Assembly (NCBI GenBank): GCA_026400555.1
Contig: JAPLOW010000132.1
Coordinates: 1-54,220, forward strand
Source: Hyphomicrobiales bacterium
GTDB taxonomy: Bacteria > Pseudomonadota > Alphaproteobacteria > Rhizobiales > Beijerinckiaceae
Direction: 5' to 3'
DNA length: 54,220 bases
This document shows positions 34,946 to 42,660 of this stretch, piece after piece. Both the position numbers and the translations under genes were made by a program. Position 1 is the stretch's first letter, and each line of letters begins with the position of its first letter. A model generated the notes under the pieces. It saw nothing but the letters and a program-made list of their open reading frames with translations. It ran no database searches and was not told where the DNA came from.

Positions 34946-36235
34946 ATGCCCACCCCTCGCCCCCATTCCGTCAGGCTTGAGCCAACCAGCGTGCCCTTGC
35001 GCGGTAGGCTGGCCCTGCCGGGTTCGAAGTCGATCACCAACCGCACCCTGCTGCTGGCGGCGCTGGCGAAGGGCACCAGTCGCCTGACAGGCGCTCTGAA
35101 GAGCGACGACACCGCCCGCATGGCTGAGGCGCTCGCGGCCATGGGCATTGGCATCGCGGAGCCGGACGCGACCAGCTTCGTGGTCACGGCGAGTGGCAGG
35201 CTTGCGGCGCCCGCCGCGCCACTGTTCCTGGGCAATGCCGGCACGGCGACGCGCTTCCTAACGGCAGCCGTGGCGCTCGTCGATGGTCCTGTGGTGGTCG
35301 ATGGCGACGCCAACATGCGCAAGCGCCCGATCAGGCCGCTGGTGACCGCGCTGGCCGAACTTGGCGTGCGGGCTGAAACGGCAACGGGCTGTCCGCCGGT
35401 CACCGTACACGGAACGGGCCGGATCTGCGGCAGCCGCGTGACCATCGATGCCGGACTGTCGAGCCAGTACGTCTCGGCGCTGCTGATGCTGGCGGCCTGC
35501 GGCTCCGGAGACATCGAGGTGGCGCTGACGGGCGACCATATCGGCGCGCGCGGCTATGTCGACCTCACGGTTGCCGCAATGGAGGCCTTCGGCGCGCGCG
35601 TCGTCCAGCCATCGCCGGGGCTGTGGCATGTGGGCGCGACCGGATACCGGGCCCATGACATGGCGATCGAGCCCGACGCCTCAGCTGCCACCTATCTGTG
35701 GGCGGCCGAGCGGATCACCGGCGGCGCCATCGACCTCGGCACGCCTGCCGGGGCCTTCACCCAGCCGGACGCCAGGGCTTACGCGATGATCAGTGCCTGG
35801 CCGCGGATGCCAGCCACGATCGAGGGCTCGCAGATGCAGGATGCGATTCCGACGCTGGCCGTCATCGCCGCCTTCAACGAGACGCCCGTGCGCTTCACCG
35901 GCATTGCCAACCTGCGCGTCAAGGAATGCGACCGCATCAGCGCCCTGTCGCAGGGTCTCAACCGGATCAGACCGGGCCTCGCCTTGGAAGAGGGCGATGA
36001 TCTGGTGATCAGCCCGGATGACGGCTTGATCGGGCAAACCTGCCCTGCGGAGATCGACACCCATGACGACCACCGCATCGCCATGAGCTTTGCGCTTGGC
36101 GGAATGCTGGTCGGCGGGATCGACATTCTTGACCCCGCTTGCGTCGCCAAGACCTACCCGGGATATTGGGACGATCTGGCCAAGCTCGGTGTCAGAATGC
36201 GCTTCACACAAGCCGCAAACCTGTCACAGACATGA
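34946..36235 (+). CDS. aroA: 3-phosphoshikimate 1-carboxyvinyltransferase (EPSP synthase)
   Basis: AroA condenses shikimate-3-phosphate with phosphoenolpyruvate in aromatic amino acid synthesis. The 429-residue protein shows LPGSKSITNRTLLLAALAKG near residues 24-43, LGNAGTATRFLTAAVAL near 96-112, DGDANMRKRPIRPLV near 117-131, and IKxxDR-like RVKECDRISALSQGLN near 327. THDDHRIAMSFALGG near 371 closes it. The ATG at 34946 gives the usual length; the longer open frame into the uvrB upstream region is rejected. It is divergent from uvrB and followed after 17 bases by the TPR gene. Confidence 0.94.
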   Translation: MPTPRPHSVRLEPTSVPLRGRLALPGSKSITNRTLLLAALAKGTSRLTGALKSDDTARMAEALAAMGIGIAEPDATSFVVTASGRLAAPAAPLFLGNAGTATRFLTAAVALVDGPVVVDGDANMRKRPIRPLVTALAELGVRAETATGCPPVTVHGTGRICGSRVTIDAGLSSQYVSALLMLAACGSGDIEVALTGDHIGARGYVDLTVAAMEAFGARVVQPSPGLWHVGATGYRAHDMAIEPDASAATYLWAAERITGGAIDLGTPAGAFTQPDARAYAMISAWPRMPATIEGSQMQDAIPTLAVIAAFNETPVRFTGIANLRVKECDRISALSQGLNRIRPGLALEEGDDLVISPDDGLIGQTCPAEIDTHDDHRIAMSFALGGMLVGGIDILDPACVAKTYPGYWDDLAKLGVRMRFTQAANLSQT

Positions 36236-36252
36236 CATCGGAGCGTCGTATC

Positions 36253-36717
36253 ATGGCACGCATGAGATCATCAGTTTCGGTCCTCGTCCGCGCCTTTCTG
36301 GTCAGCGCGCTGCTCGCCGGCGCATCACGCGCGGCCGGTCCGGAGACTTCGACACTCGATCAGGACCCGGATTATCGCGACGGCGTCGCTGCGATCAACG
36401 CCATGGACTACGAGAAGGCCCTGGTGATCTTTCACCGGCTCCAGCCGGAGCGGGCAGCCGCCCCCGAAGTGGCCAATTGGCTCGGCTTCGCCTACCGCAA
36501 GCTCAAGCGCTACCCGGAGTCGAAGCGCTGGTATGACCAGTCGCTGATGCTCGACCCGAACTATTTGCCGGCGCTGGAATATCAGGGCGAATGGTTTATT
36601 GAGACCGGCGACATGGCCTCAGCCAAGGCGAACCTCGCCAAGCTCGAACGCCTTTGCGGCACGTGTCACGAGTGGCAGGACCTCGACCAGAGCATTCGCA
36701 AGGCCGAAGGCAAATAG
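36253..36717 (+). CDS. exported TPR-repeat protein
   Basis: A 154-residue protein with a signal peptide (MARMRSSVSVLVRAFLVSAL then LAGASRA). Two to three tetratricopeptide units follow: DYRDGVAAINAMDYEKALVI, VANWLGFAYRKLKRYPESKR and YLPALEYQGEWFIETGDMAS. A pair of cysteines (LCGTCHEW near residue 138) forms a CxxCH sequence, possibly for haem or metal, although the context is not a typical cytochrome. The ATG at 36253 has GGAG nine bases upstream; an ATG at 36232 overlapping the aroA stop as ATGA is the alternative. Likely co-transcribed with aroA. Function unknown. Confidence 0.75.
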   Translation: MARMRSSVSVLVRAFLVSALLAGASRAAGPETSTLDQDPDYRDGVAAINAMDYEKALVIFHRLQPERAAAPEVANWLGFAYRKLKRYPESKRWYDQSLMLDPNYLPALEYQGEWFIETGDMASAKANLAKLERLCGTCHEWQDLDQSIRKAEGK

Positions 36718-36724
36718 GCCAGGC

Positions 36725-36976
36725 TCAAGCCTTCAGAGCGCCGCCGGACGGCAGTGTCGACTCGATCCGGGCCACTTCCTGCAACGTGTCGATGCGGGGC
36801 GCGCCGCCGATCACGGCTACGGCGAAGATCACCGCGCCAAGCCCGAGCCGCGCAAGCATCATGGCGTAGCGTTGGGCCTGATCCATCGACTTGAAGCGCT
36901 CCCATTCGGAGCGATCATCGAACGGCTCGCCACCAAGGGTGGCGGCAACACGGAACTCTGTACGGTCGTCAATCAT
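36725..36976 (-). CDS. small single-pass membrane protein, unknown function
   Basis: An 83-residue protein. Residues 1-35 are polar and charged (MIDDRTEFRVAATLGGEPFD, DRSEWERFKSMDQAQRYAMM), and residues 40-58 (RLGLGAVIFAVAVIGGAPR) form one helix. The C-terminus is short. No family recognised. The start at 36976 was chosen for GGTGG upstream; an ATG at 37066 in the same frame would add 30 residues of uncertain value. Its stop lies 8 bases from that of the convergent TPR gene, and it sits downstream of leuB on the same strand with 109 bases between. Confidence 0.55.
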   Translation of the reverse strand: MIDDRTEFRVAATLGGEPFDDRSEWERFKSMDQAQRYAMMLARLGLGAVIFAVAVIGGAPRIDTLQEVARIESTLPSGGALKA

Positions 36977-37085
36977 CTTGGCCACCCCGCTTATCACGCA
37001 AAATGAATGTACGAAGGCGGCCCGGCGATGGATCACGGGCTTTGGCGTGAATGCAGGCTCAGCCATGCAATTGAGGTCAACGCCC

Positions 37086-38192
37086 TCAACCGCGCGCGTC
37101 CAGTGCCTTGATGATCGCGTCGCCCATGCCCACGGTGCCGACGGTGTTGACGCCAGGCCCGGCGATGTCGCGGGTCCGTACGCCGCTGGCCAGCACATCG
37201 GCAATCGCACCGTCGAGCAGGTCGGCCGCCTTGGTCAGGCCAAACGAATAGCGCAAGGCCATCCCGAAGGAGCCGATCATCGCGATCGGATTGGCGAGGC
37301 CCTTGCCGGCGATGTCGGGCGCCGAGCCGTGCACGGGCTCATACAGAGACTTGCGCGCCCCGGTCGTCGCATCCGGCGCACCCAGCGAGGCAGATGGCAG
37401 CATGCCCAGCGATCCGGTCAGCATCGCGGCCACGTCGGAGAGGATGTCGCCGAACAGGTTGTCGCAGACGATCACGTCATACTGCTTGGGCCAGCGCACA
37501 AGCTGCATGGCGCAGTTGTCAGCGAGCACATGTTCGAGCTCGACATCGGGATATTCCTTGCCGATCTCGGTGACGACCTGTTTCCACAGCACGCCCGAGC
37601 GCATGACATTGTGTTTCTCCGCGGATGAGACCTTGTTTCGGCGTGTGCGGGCCAGGTCGAAGGCCACGCGCGTGATCCGGTCGATCTCGCCGGTGGTGTA
37701 GACCTGCGTGTCGACGGCGCGCTTCTGGCCGTTTTCCAGCGTGACGATTTCCTTCGGCTCGCCAAAATAGACGCCGCCAGTCAACTCGCGCACGATCAGG
37801 ATGTCGAGGCCTTCAATGTTCTCGCGCTTCAGCGACGAGGCGTCGGCCAGGGCCGGATAACAGATGGCAGGACGCAGGTTGGCGAACAGCTTGAGGTCCT
37901 TGCGCAGGCGCAGCAGGCCAGCTTCCGGCCGGTGCTCGTAAGGAACGCCAGCCCACTTCTGCCCACCGACCGCGCCGAACAGAACCGCATCGGCGGCATG
38001 GGCACGCTTCATGGCGTCTTCGGAAATGGCGACGCCATGCGCGTCATAGGCGGAGCCGCCAACGAGGTCGCGCTCGGTTTCGAAGCGGGCAATGCCGCGC
38101 TTGCCGAACCAGTCGACCACACGCTCGACCTGGGTGGCCACTTCGGGACCGATGCCGTCGCCGGGCAGGATGAGCAGATTGTGCGAGGCCAT
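37086..38192 (-). CDS. leuB: 3-isopropylmalate dehydrogenase
   Basis: LeuB oxidatively decarboxylates 3-isopropylmalate with NAD, the last specific step before transamination in leucine synthesis. The 368-residue protein shows [20 protein letters not shown] near residues 6-25, [17 protein letters not shown] near 88-104, the conserved [10 protein letters not shown], and [20 protein letters not shown] near 246-265. [16 protein letters not shown] is near 288. The ATG at 38192 has AAGGAG upstream at good spacing and gives the normal length. It is divergent from the TPP riboswitch-thiBPQ unit. With leuC and leuD at separate loci, the leucine genes are scattered. Confidence 0.95.
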   Translation of the reverse strand: MASHNLLILPGDGIGPEVATQVERVVDWFGKRGIARFETERDLVGGSAYDAHGVAISEDAMKRAHAADAVLFGAVGGQKWAGVPYEHRPEAGLLRLRKDLKLFANLRPAICYPALADASSLKRENIEGLDILIVRELTGGVYFGEPKEIVTLENGQKRAVDTQVYTTGEIDRITRVAFDLARTRRNKVSSAEKHNVMRSGVLWKQVVTEIGKEYPDVELEHVLADNCAMQLVRWPKQYDVIVCDNLFGDILSDVAAMLTGSLGMLPSASLGAPDATTGARKSLYEPVHGSAPDIAGKGLANPIAMIGSFGMALRYSFGLTKAADLLDGAIADVLASGVRTRDIAGPGVNTVGTVGMGDAIIKALDARG

Positions 38193-38309
38193 GGCAGGGC
38201 TCCTTCGGATCGTCAGTGTCAGCGATATGCGCCAGTGCGTCTTAACCGCAAATCTGGAGCGCGCAAGCAGCCCTTGCACGCATGCGCGCCATGCCCTATG
38301 CCTCTATCC

Positions 38310-38404
38310 GTCTCTCGGGGTGCTCGCCAACGAGCTGAGAGGCGGCTGTTTCCGCCGCCAACCCGTCGAACCTGATCCGGGTCATGCCGGCGGAGGGATT
38401 GAGC
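38310..38404 (+). ncRNA. TPP (THI-box) riboswitch
   Basis: The conserved thiamine-pyrophosphate aptamer is clear: GGGGTGC at 38317-38323, CTGAGA at 38335-38340, ACCC at 38361-38364, and GAACCTGATCCGGGT near 38368-38382. GCCGGCGGAGGGA closes it near 38386-38398. It precedes a thiamine transport operon, which is its usual place. TPP binding is expected to lower thiBPQ expression. The 80 bases between aptamer and thiB can fold so as to hide the ribosome-binding site. Confidence 0.95.
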
Positions 38405-38448
38405 GTGCAACGGATCGTCACACATCCTGCATCTGTCTTTCGCCGCAT

Positions 38449-38476
38449 GGGCCGGGTCGCAACCTCTCCGGAGCCC
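38449..38476 (+). promoter_or_regulatory. possible riboswitch expression platform covering the thiB ribosome-binding site
   Basis: GGGC (38449-38452) can pair with GCCC (38473-38476) and CGG (38453-38455) with CCG (38468-38470), enclosing GGAG at 38470-38473, the likely Shine-Dalgarno for the ATG at 38479. Control at translation initiation would follow. Based on pairing read by eye, without energy calculation. Confidence 0.4.
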
Positions 38477-38478
38477 TT

Positions 38479-39422
38479 ATGCTGATCTTGCGTTGGATGA
38501 TCGCAGCCCTTGCGCTGACGTTACTCTCCCTGCCCGCCCAGGCCCAGACCAAGCCTGTCCTGACGGTCTACAGCTATTCCGGCTTCACCGGAAAATACGG
38601 GCCCGGGCCGAAGATCAAAGAGCGCTTCGAGGCAGTCTGCAACTGCACGATGGACTGGGTTGCGACGGAGAATTCCGGCGCGCTGCTGGGCCGGCTCCGC
38701 CTCGAGGGTAACAGCACCAAGGCCGACGTCGCACTTGGCCTCGACATCAACATCCTCGCCGAAGCCCGGGCCACCGGGCTGTTCACCCCGCATGGGCAGC
38801 CGCTCGACGGCCTGACGCTGTCCTGGAGCGACGCCACCTTCCTGCCCTTCGACTATGGCCACATGGCCTTCATCTACAACGCCGACAAGCTCGCGAATCC
38901 GCCGAAATCCTTGAAGGAACTGGTCGACAGCCCGAACGGTCCGCGCATCGTGCTGCAGGATCCGCGCACCTCCCAGCCGGGCCCAGGCTCAAGCCGCGCA
39001 TCGTCACCTTCACCAAGGGCTGGTCGGAAGCCTACGGTATGTTCATCAAGGGCGAGGCCGACATGGTGCTGAGCTACACCACATCGCCCGCCTACCATAT
39101 CAGCGCCGAGAAGAAGACGAACTTCAGGGCTGCCCCCTTCAGCGAAGGCCACTATCTCTATGTCGAGACCGGCGCCCTGCTGCGCACCAGCAGGCAGCCG
39201 GAACTGGCGCGCCAATTCCTCGCCTTCATGCTGTCCGACGCTTTCCAGAGCGCGATTCCGGAAGGCAACTGGATGTATCCGGTGAAGACGCCCGCCGCCG
39301 GCCTGCCGCCCTCTTTTGCGGACCTGATCAGGCCAGCCGAGACGCTGGCCTTCACGCCTGATGAGGTCATGGCCAATCGCCGCGGCTTCATCGAAAGCTG
39401 GCAGAGCGCCATCAGCCGCTGA
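38479..39422 (+). pseudogene. thiB: thiamine ABC transporter substrate-binding protein, broken by an internal deletion
   Basis: ThiB is the periplasmic binding protein for thiamine and its phosphates. From 38479 the frame encodes a signal peptide (MLILRWMIAALALTLLSLPA) and the N-terminal lobe (TVYSYSGFTGKYGPGP, VALGLDINILAEA, IVLQDPRTSQPG), then runs out of frame to a stop at 39072. The C-terminal lobe continues in another frame (LKPRIVTFTKGWSEAYGMFI, then MVLSYTTSPAYHISAEKK) to the stop at 39422. Homologues have about 20 residues between PG and LKP (an LGLLLWM-type segment); these are missing at 38980-38988. Roughly 60 bases appear lost out of frame. thiP starts inside its stop codon and looks intact. 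Confidence 0.85.
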
Positions 39423-40981
39423 TGGTCGGCGCAGCAGCCCTGCCCCATCCGGGCCTGATCGCCGCCGGCCTCCTCGCCGCGCTGATCATGGCGGCGCTGG
39501 CCGGCCTTGCCAGCGCCGGCGGCACGGCGACCCTGATGCCAAGCCCGTACCTCTGGGGCGTGGTGCGCGGCGCGGCCTGGCAGGCGGCAATGTCCACCGC
39601 GCTGTCCCTGCTGCTCGGGACGGCCATGGCGCTGGCCTTGACCCGCCACGCCAGCTTTCCGGGCCGCCGGCTCCTGATGGCTGTCATCACCGCAGCGACC
39701 GTCGCGCCGACGATCGTGATTATCTTCGGCCTCGTCGCCATGTTTGGCCGCTCCGCGCCCCTGCCCGCCCTCGCCGCGTCGTTCGGCCTGACTGTACCAG
39801 CAATCTACGGCCTGCACGGCATCGTCCTCGCCCATGTGGTGATGAACGCGCCGCTCGTCGCCCGCGTCCTCATGGCTGCCTTTGCGGCCATGCCCGCCGA
39901 ACAGGCGCGGCTCGGTCATATGCTGCGTTTCGGCCCGCTCGATTGCCTGCGCCATCTCGATGGACGCGTTATCCGGCGCGAATGGCCGGGCCTTGCCGCC
40001 TTCATCTTCCTGCTCTGCTTCACCAGCTTCGCGGTGGTGCTCTCGCTCGGCGGCGGCCCGGCCAACGCCACGCTCGAGGTGGCGATCTATCAGGCGCTGA
40101 AGCTCGACGTGGATTTCGCACGCGCCGCCAGCATCGCCCTGCTGCAGATCCTGCTGTCGCTGGCCTTCGTGCTCGCCTTCAGCGCCATCGGCGCCCACCT
40201 GCCGGACGCGCCAGGACAGACGCGCGGCCAGCTCCGCCCCGATGCCGGATCACGGCCCTTGTTCTGGCTCGATAGCGCGGTGATCATATGCGCCATGCTG
40301 CTGATCGCGCCGGTCGTGCTCAGCGTGCTGTCGGGGCTTGGCCAGCTCCCGTCCCTTCTGGGAGCGGACGTGGCCCGCGCCGCGCTCACCAGCGCCCTGC
40401 TCGCCGCCATCGCCGCCGCGCTCGCCGTCCTGCTGGCGCTACTGCTGGCCAGCGCTGCCGAGGCCGCGCCGCTGGGCCGCGCCAGCCCCGGACGGGCCCG
40501 GCTGGTCGAGCTTGCAGTCCTTGCCCTCCTGGGCCTGCCGCCCTTTGCGCTGGTGACCGGCCTGTTCGTGCTGCTGCGCGGCTCAGGCTCGTTGTCCGGT
40601 ATCGGTCTGGTTCTGGTGCCGCTGATCAACGCGTTGATGGCGCTGCCCTTCGTCTACCGTCTGCTCGCCCCGCCCTTGCGCCAGAGCGCCGAACGGCATG
40701 GCCGCCTCAGCGCCAGTCTCGGCCTGTCGGGCGTGGCCCATCTGCGGATCGTGGCCTGGCCCGTCCTGTGCCGTCCGCTGATGGCGGCGCTGGCCCTGGC
40801 GGCAGCGCTCTCCATGGGTGATTTCGGCGTCATCGCCCTGTTCGGTGGGGGCGATCTGATCACCTTGCCCTATCTGATGGCCGAGCGCATGGGCGCCTAC
40901 CGCCTCGAGGAGGCCGGCGCCATCGCATTGGTGCTGGTGACCGCCGCGACCGCCCTCACCTTTCTGGCGGACAGGGCCTGA
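39422..40981 (+). CDS. thiP: thiamine/TPP ABC transporter permease
   Basis: A 519-residue inner-membrane permease with about 12 predicted helices in two BPD-type halves. The first half carries LALTRHASFPGRRLLMAV and NAPLVARVLMAAFAAMPAEQ; the second carries RLSASLGLSGVAHLRIVAWP, the cytoplasmic EAA-like loop that contacts the ATPase. Its ATG overlaps the last base of the thiB TGA (39422). The gene is intact although the upstream binding-protein gene is broken, so uptake of thiamine would be impaired unless the deletion is an error. thiQ follows after two bases. Confidence 0.9.
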   Translation: MVGAAALPHPGLIAAGLLAALIMAALAGLASAGGTATLMPSPYLWGVVRGAAWQAAMSTALSLLLGTAMALALTRHASFPGRRLLMAVITAATVAPTIVIIFGLVAMFGRSAPLPALAASFGLTVPAIYGLHGIVLAHVVMNAPLVARVLMAAFAAMPAEQARLGHMLRFGPLDCLRHLDGRVIRREWPGLAAFIFLLCFTSFAVVLSLGGGPANATLEVAIYQALKLDVDFARAASIALLQILLSLAFVLAFSAIGAHLPDAPGQTRGQLRPDAGSRPLFWLDSAVIICAMLLIAPVVLSVLSGLGQLPSLLGADVARAALTSALLAAIAAALAVLLALLLASAAEAAPLGRASPGRARLVELAVLALLGLPPFALVTGLFVLLRGSGSLSGIGLVLVPLINALMALPFVYRLLAPPLRQSAERHGRLSASLGLSGVAHLRIVAWPVLCRPLMAALALAAALSMGDFGVIALFGGGDLITLPYLMAERMGAYRLEEAGAIALVLVTAATALTFLADRA

Positions 40982-40983
40982 GT

Positions 40984-41682
40984 ATGCTCGAACTCGACGC
41001 TCTGACGGTCCGCTACCCGGATTTCACCGGCTGCTATGCGCTGACCGTGCCGCAAGGCACGCTCTGCGCCGTGATCGGCCCGTCCGGCGGCGGCAAGACC
41101 ACGATGCTGCACGCCATCGCCGGCTTCGAGCCGGTGTCCGGTGGCGCGCTCCGCTTTGCCAGGCAGAACCTGTTGCCCCTGCCGCCCGCGGGCCGGCCCT
41201 GCTCGCTGCTGTTTCAGGATCACAACCTGTTTCCGCATCTGACAGCCGCGCAGAATGTCGCGCTCGGTCTGAAGCCGGGCCTGTCCCTGACCGCTGCCGA
41301 ACGCACGGCTGTGGAAGAAGCCCTCGCCGCCGTCGATCTGGCGGACGAAGCCACGCGACTGCCCGGCGAACTGTCGGGCGGTCAGCGGCAGCGCGTCGCG
41401 CTGGCCCGCGCGCTGGTGATGCGCCGCCCGCTGCTGCTGCTGGACGAACCGTTCGGCGCGCTCGATCCGGGACTGCGCAAGGCCATGATCAACCTGACCG
41501 ACCGCCTGCGCCGCGAGCACGGCCTGACCGTGGTCATGACCATCCACACGCCCGCAGACATCGCTGAAGCAGCCGACCTCGTCGCTTTCGTCGCCGAGGG
41601 CGCCGTCCGGCACGTCGCCCCGCCATCCGCCCTTCTCCGGCCCGGCCACTCAGCCGCGCTCGACGCCTTCATGGGCGTTTAG
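40984..41682 (+). CDS. thiQ: thiamine ABC transporter ATP-binding protein
   Basis: A 232-residue ABC ATPase. Walker A is VIGPSGGGKTTMLHAIAGFE near residues 32-51, the Q-loop LFQDHNLFPHLTA is near 79-91, the signature LSGGQRQRVALARAL near 130-144 and Walker B LLLLDEPFGALDPG near 151-164. THTPADIAEAAD-like H-loop sequence (MTIHTPADIAEA) follows. Short length and gene order identify it as ThiQ. It is the last gene of the TPP-controlled unit; imperfect stems (GCCGCA/TGCGGC at 41693-41710; CACAAC/GTTGTG at 41718-41736) lie after the stop but lack a T-run. Confidence 0.9.
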   Translation: MLELDALTVRYPDFTGCYALTVPQGTLCAVIGPSGGGKTTMLHAIAGFEPVSGGALRFARQNLLPLPPAGRPCSLLFQDHNLFPHLTAAQNVALGLKPGLSLTAAERTAVEEALAAVDLADEATRLPGELSGGQRQRVALARALVMRRPLLLLDEPFGALDPGLRKAMINLTDRLRREHGLTVVMTIHTPADIAEAADLVAFVAEGAVRHVAPPSALLRPGHSAALDAFMGV

Positions 41683-41795
41683 GCGGGCCGCGCCGCATCC
41701 GCGCTGCGGCAGGCCGACACAACGCGAGCAGTTGTGAGCAAGGGGGATTTGTGATTAATCCGCCCCAATTTGACAGATCAATCCGGAGTCTGAGT

Positions 41796-42536
41796 GTGAA
41801 TCTGCTCATCAACGTCAAGACTTGGACGCGCGGAACGGTCTACGATCCGGGCTAACATTTCCGGGAAAGGCTCCGTCGTGAGTGCCCTTGCTGTGGCTGT
41901 CGCGGGCACTTTGTGAGCTCCGGCAAATACAAGATCGATGCATTTCGCTGCCCGAACTGCGAGTCTCGGCCAAGGGACCGGCAGATCGCCTTGATGCTGC
42001 GTGAAGTGAATGAGAACCTTTAAGGCAAGACGATCCTGCACTTCGCGCCCGAATGGCCTCTGTTTCGGGCCTTGAAGAAAGAGCCGGGGTATGTCGGCGG
42101 CGATATCATGAAACGACCGAACGCAAACGCGGTGGTTGACATCACCAAGATCGACTTCCCTGACAACCACTTTGATGTCCTGATTTGCAATCACGTGCTT
42201 GAGCACGTCCCCGCCGAGACAACGGCGATAGATGAGTGCCTCCGTGTGCTGAAACCGGATGGCTATGCTCTATTCTCCGTTCCGATTGCCAGGGGCCGCG
42301 CCACGACCTGGGACCCGCCGCCGGGCACGCCACCGAAGGAAATTGAACGGATTTGCGGCTGGGATCATGTTCGGCTCTATGGCGAAGACTTTGCAGACCG
42401 TTTGTCCGCGCGTGGCTTCACCGTCACCCCGGTGACCTATCCTGCGGACCTGCGCGAGAAGCATTCGCTTTTCGACGAAGACATCTTCTACGCCACAAAA
42501 AGCGGCGCTGTCTGGAAGGCGCGCAGGGAAGCCTGA
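41796..42536 (+). pseudogene. zinc-ribbon SAM-dependent methyltransferase with two in-frame TAA codons
   Basis: One continuous frame from GTG 41796 to TGA 42536 reads like a known methyltransferase layout: NLLINVKTWTRGTVYDPG, then a zinc-ribbon-like part (CPCCGCRGHFV and CPNCESRPRDRQIALM). KTILHFAPEWPLFRALKKEP follows, and then the Rossmann part with VVDITKIDFPDNHFDVLIC and HVLEHVPAETTAIDECLRVL. TAA codons interrupt it at 41853-41855 and 42021-42023, without a change of frame. The last 154 codons (from 42072) stay open. Codon use and GC appear lower than the surroundings, suggesting an acquired gene. Presumed inactive. Confidence 0.7.
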
Positions 42537-42660
42537 AGCGGCAGCCCAGCCGGCTCCCCTGTTCGATCCGCACAGCGCCGTTCGCGCTCACTTTGCCGGT
42601 GTGAGGACTGTCACTCCGGCACTTGTGCCGATGAGGTCGCGCTTGGCCCCGCCAACGCCG

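Noticed and set aside
41690-41740. Terminator after thiQ
   Set aside because: Two short stems exist but neither has a T-run or good loop geometry, so no separate feature was made.
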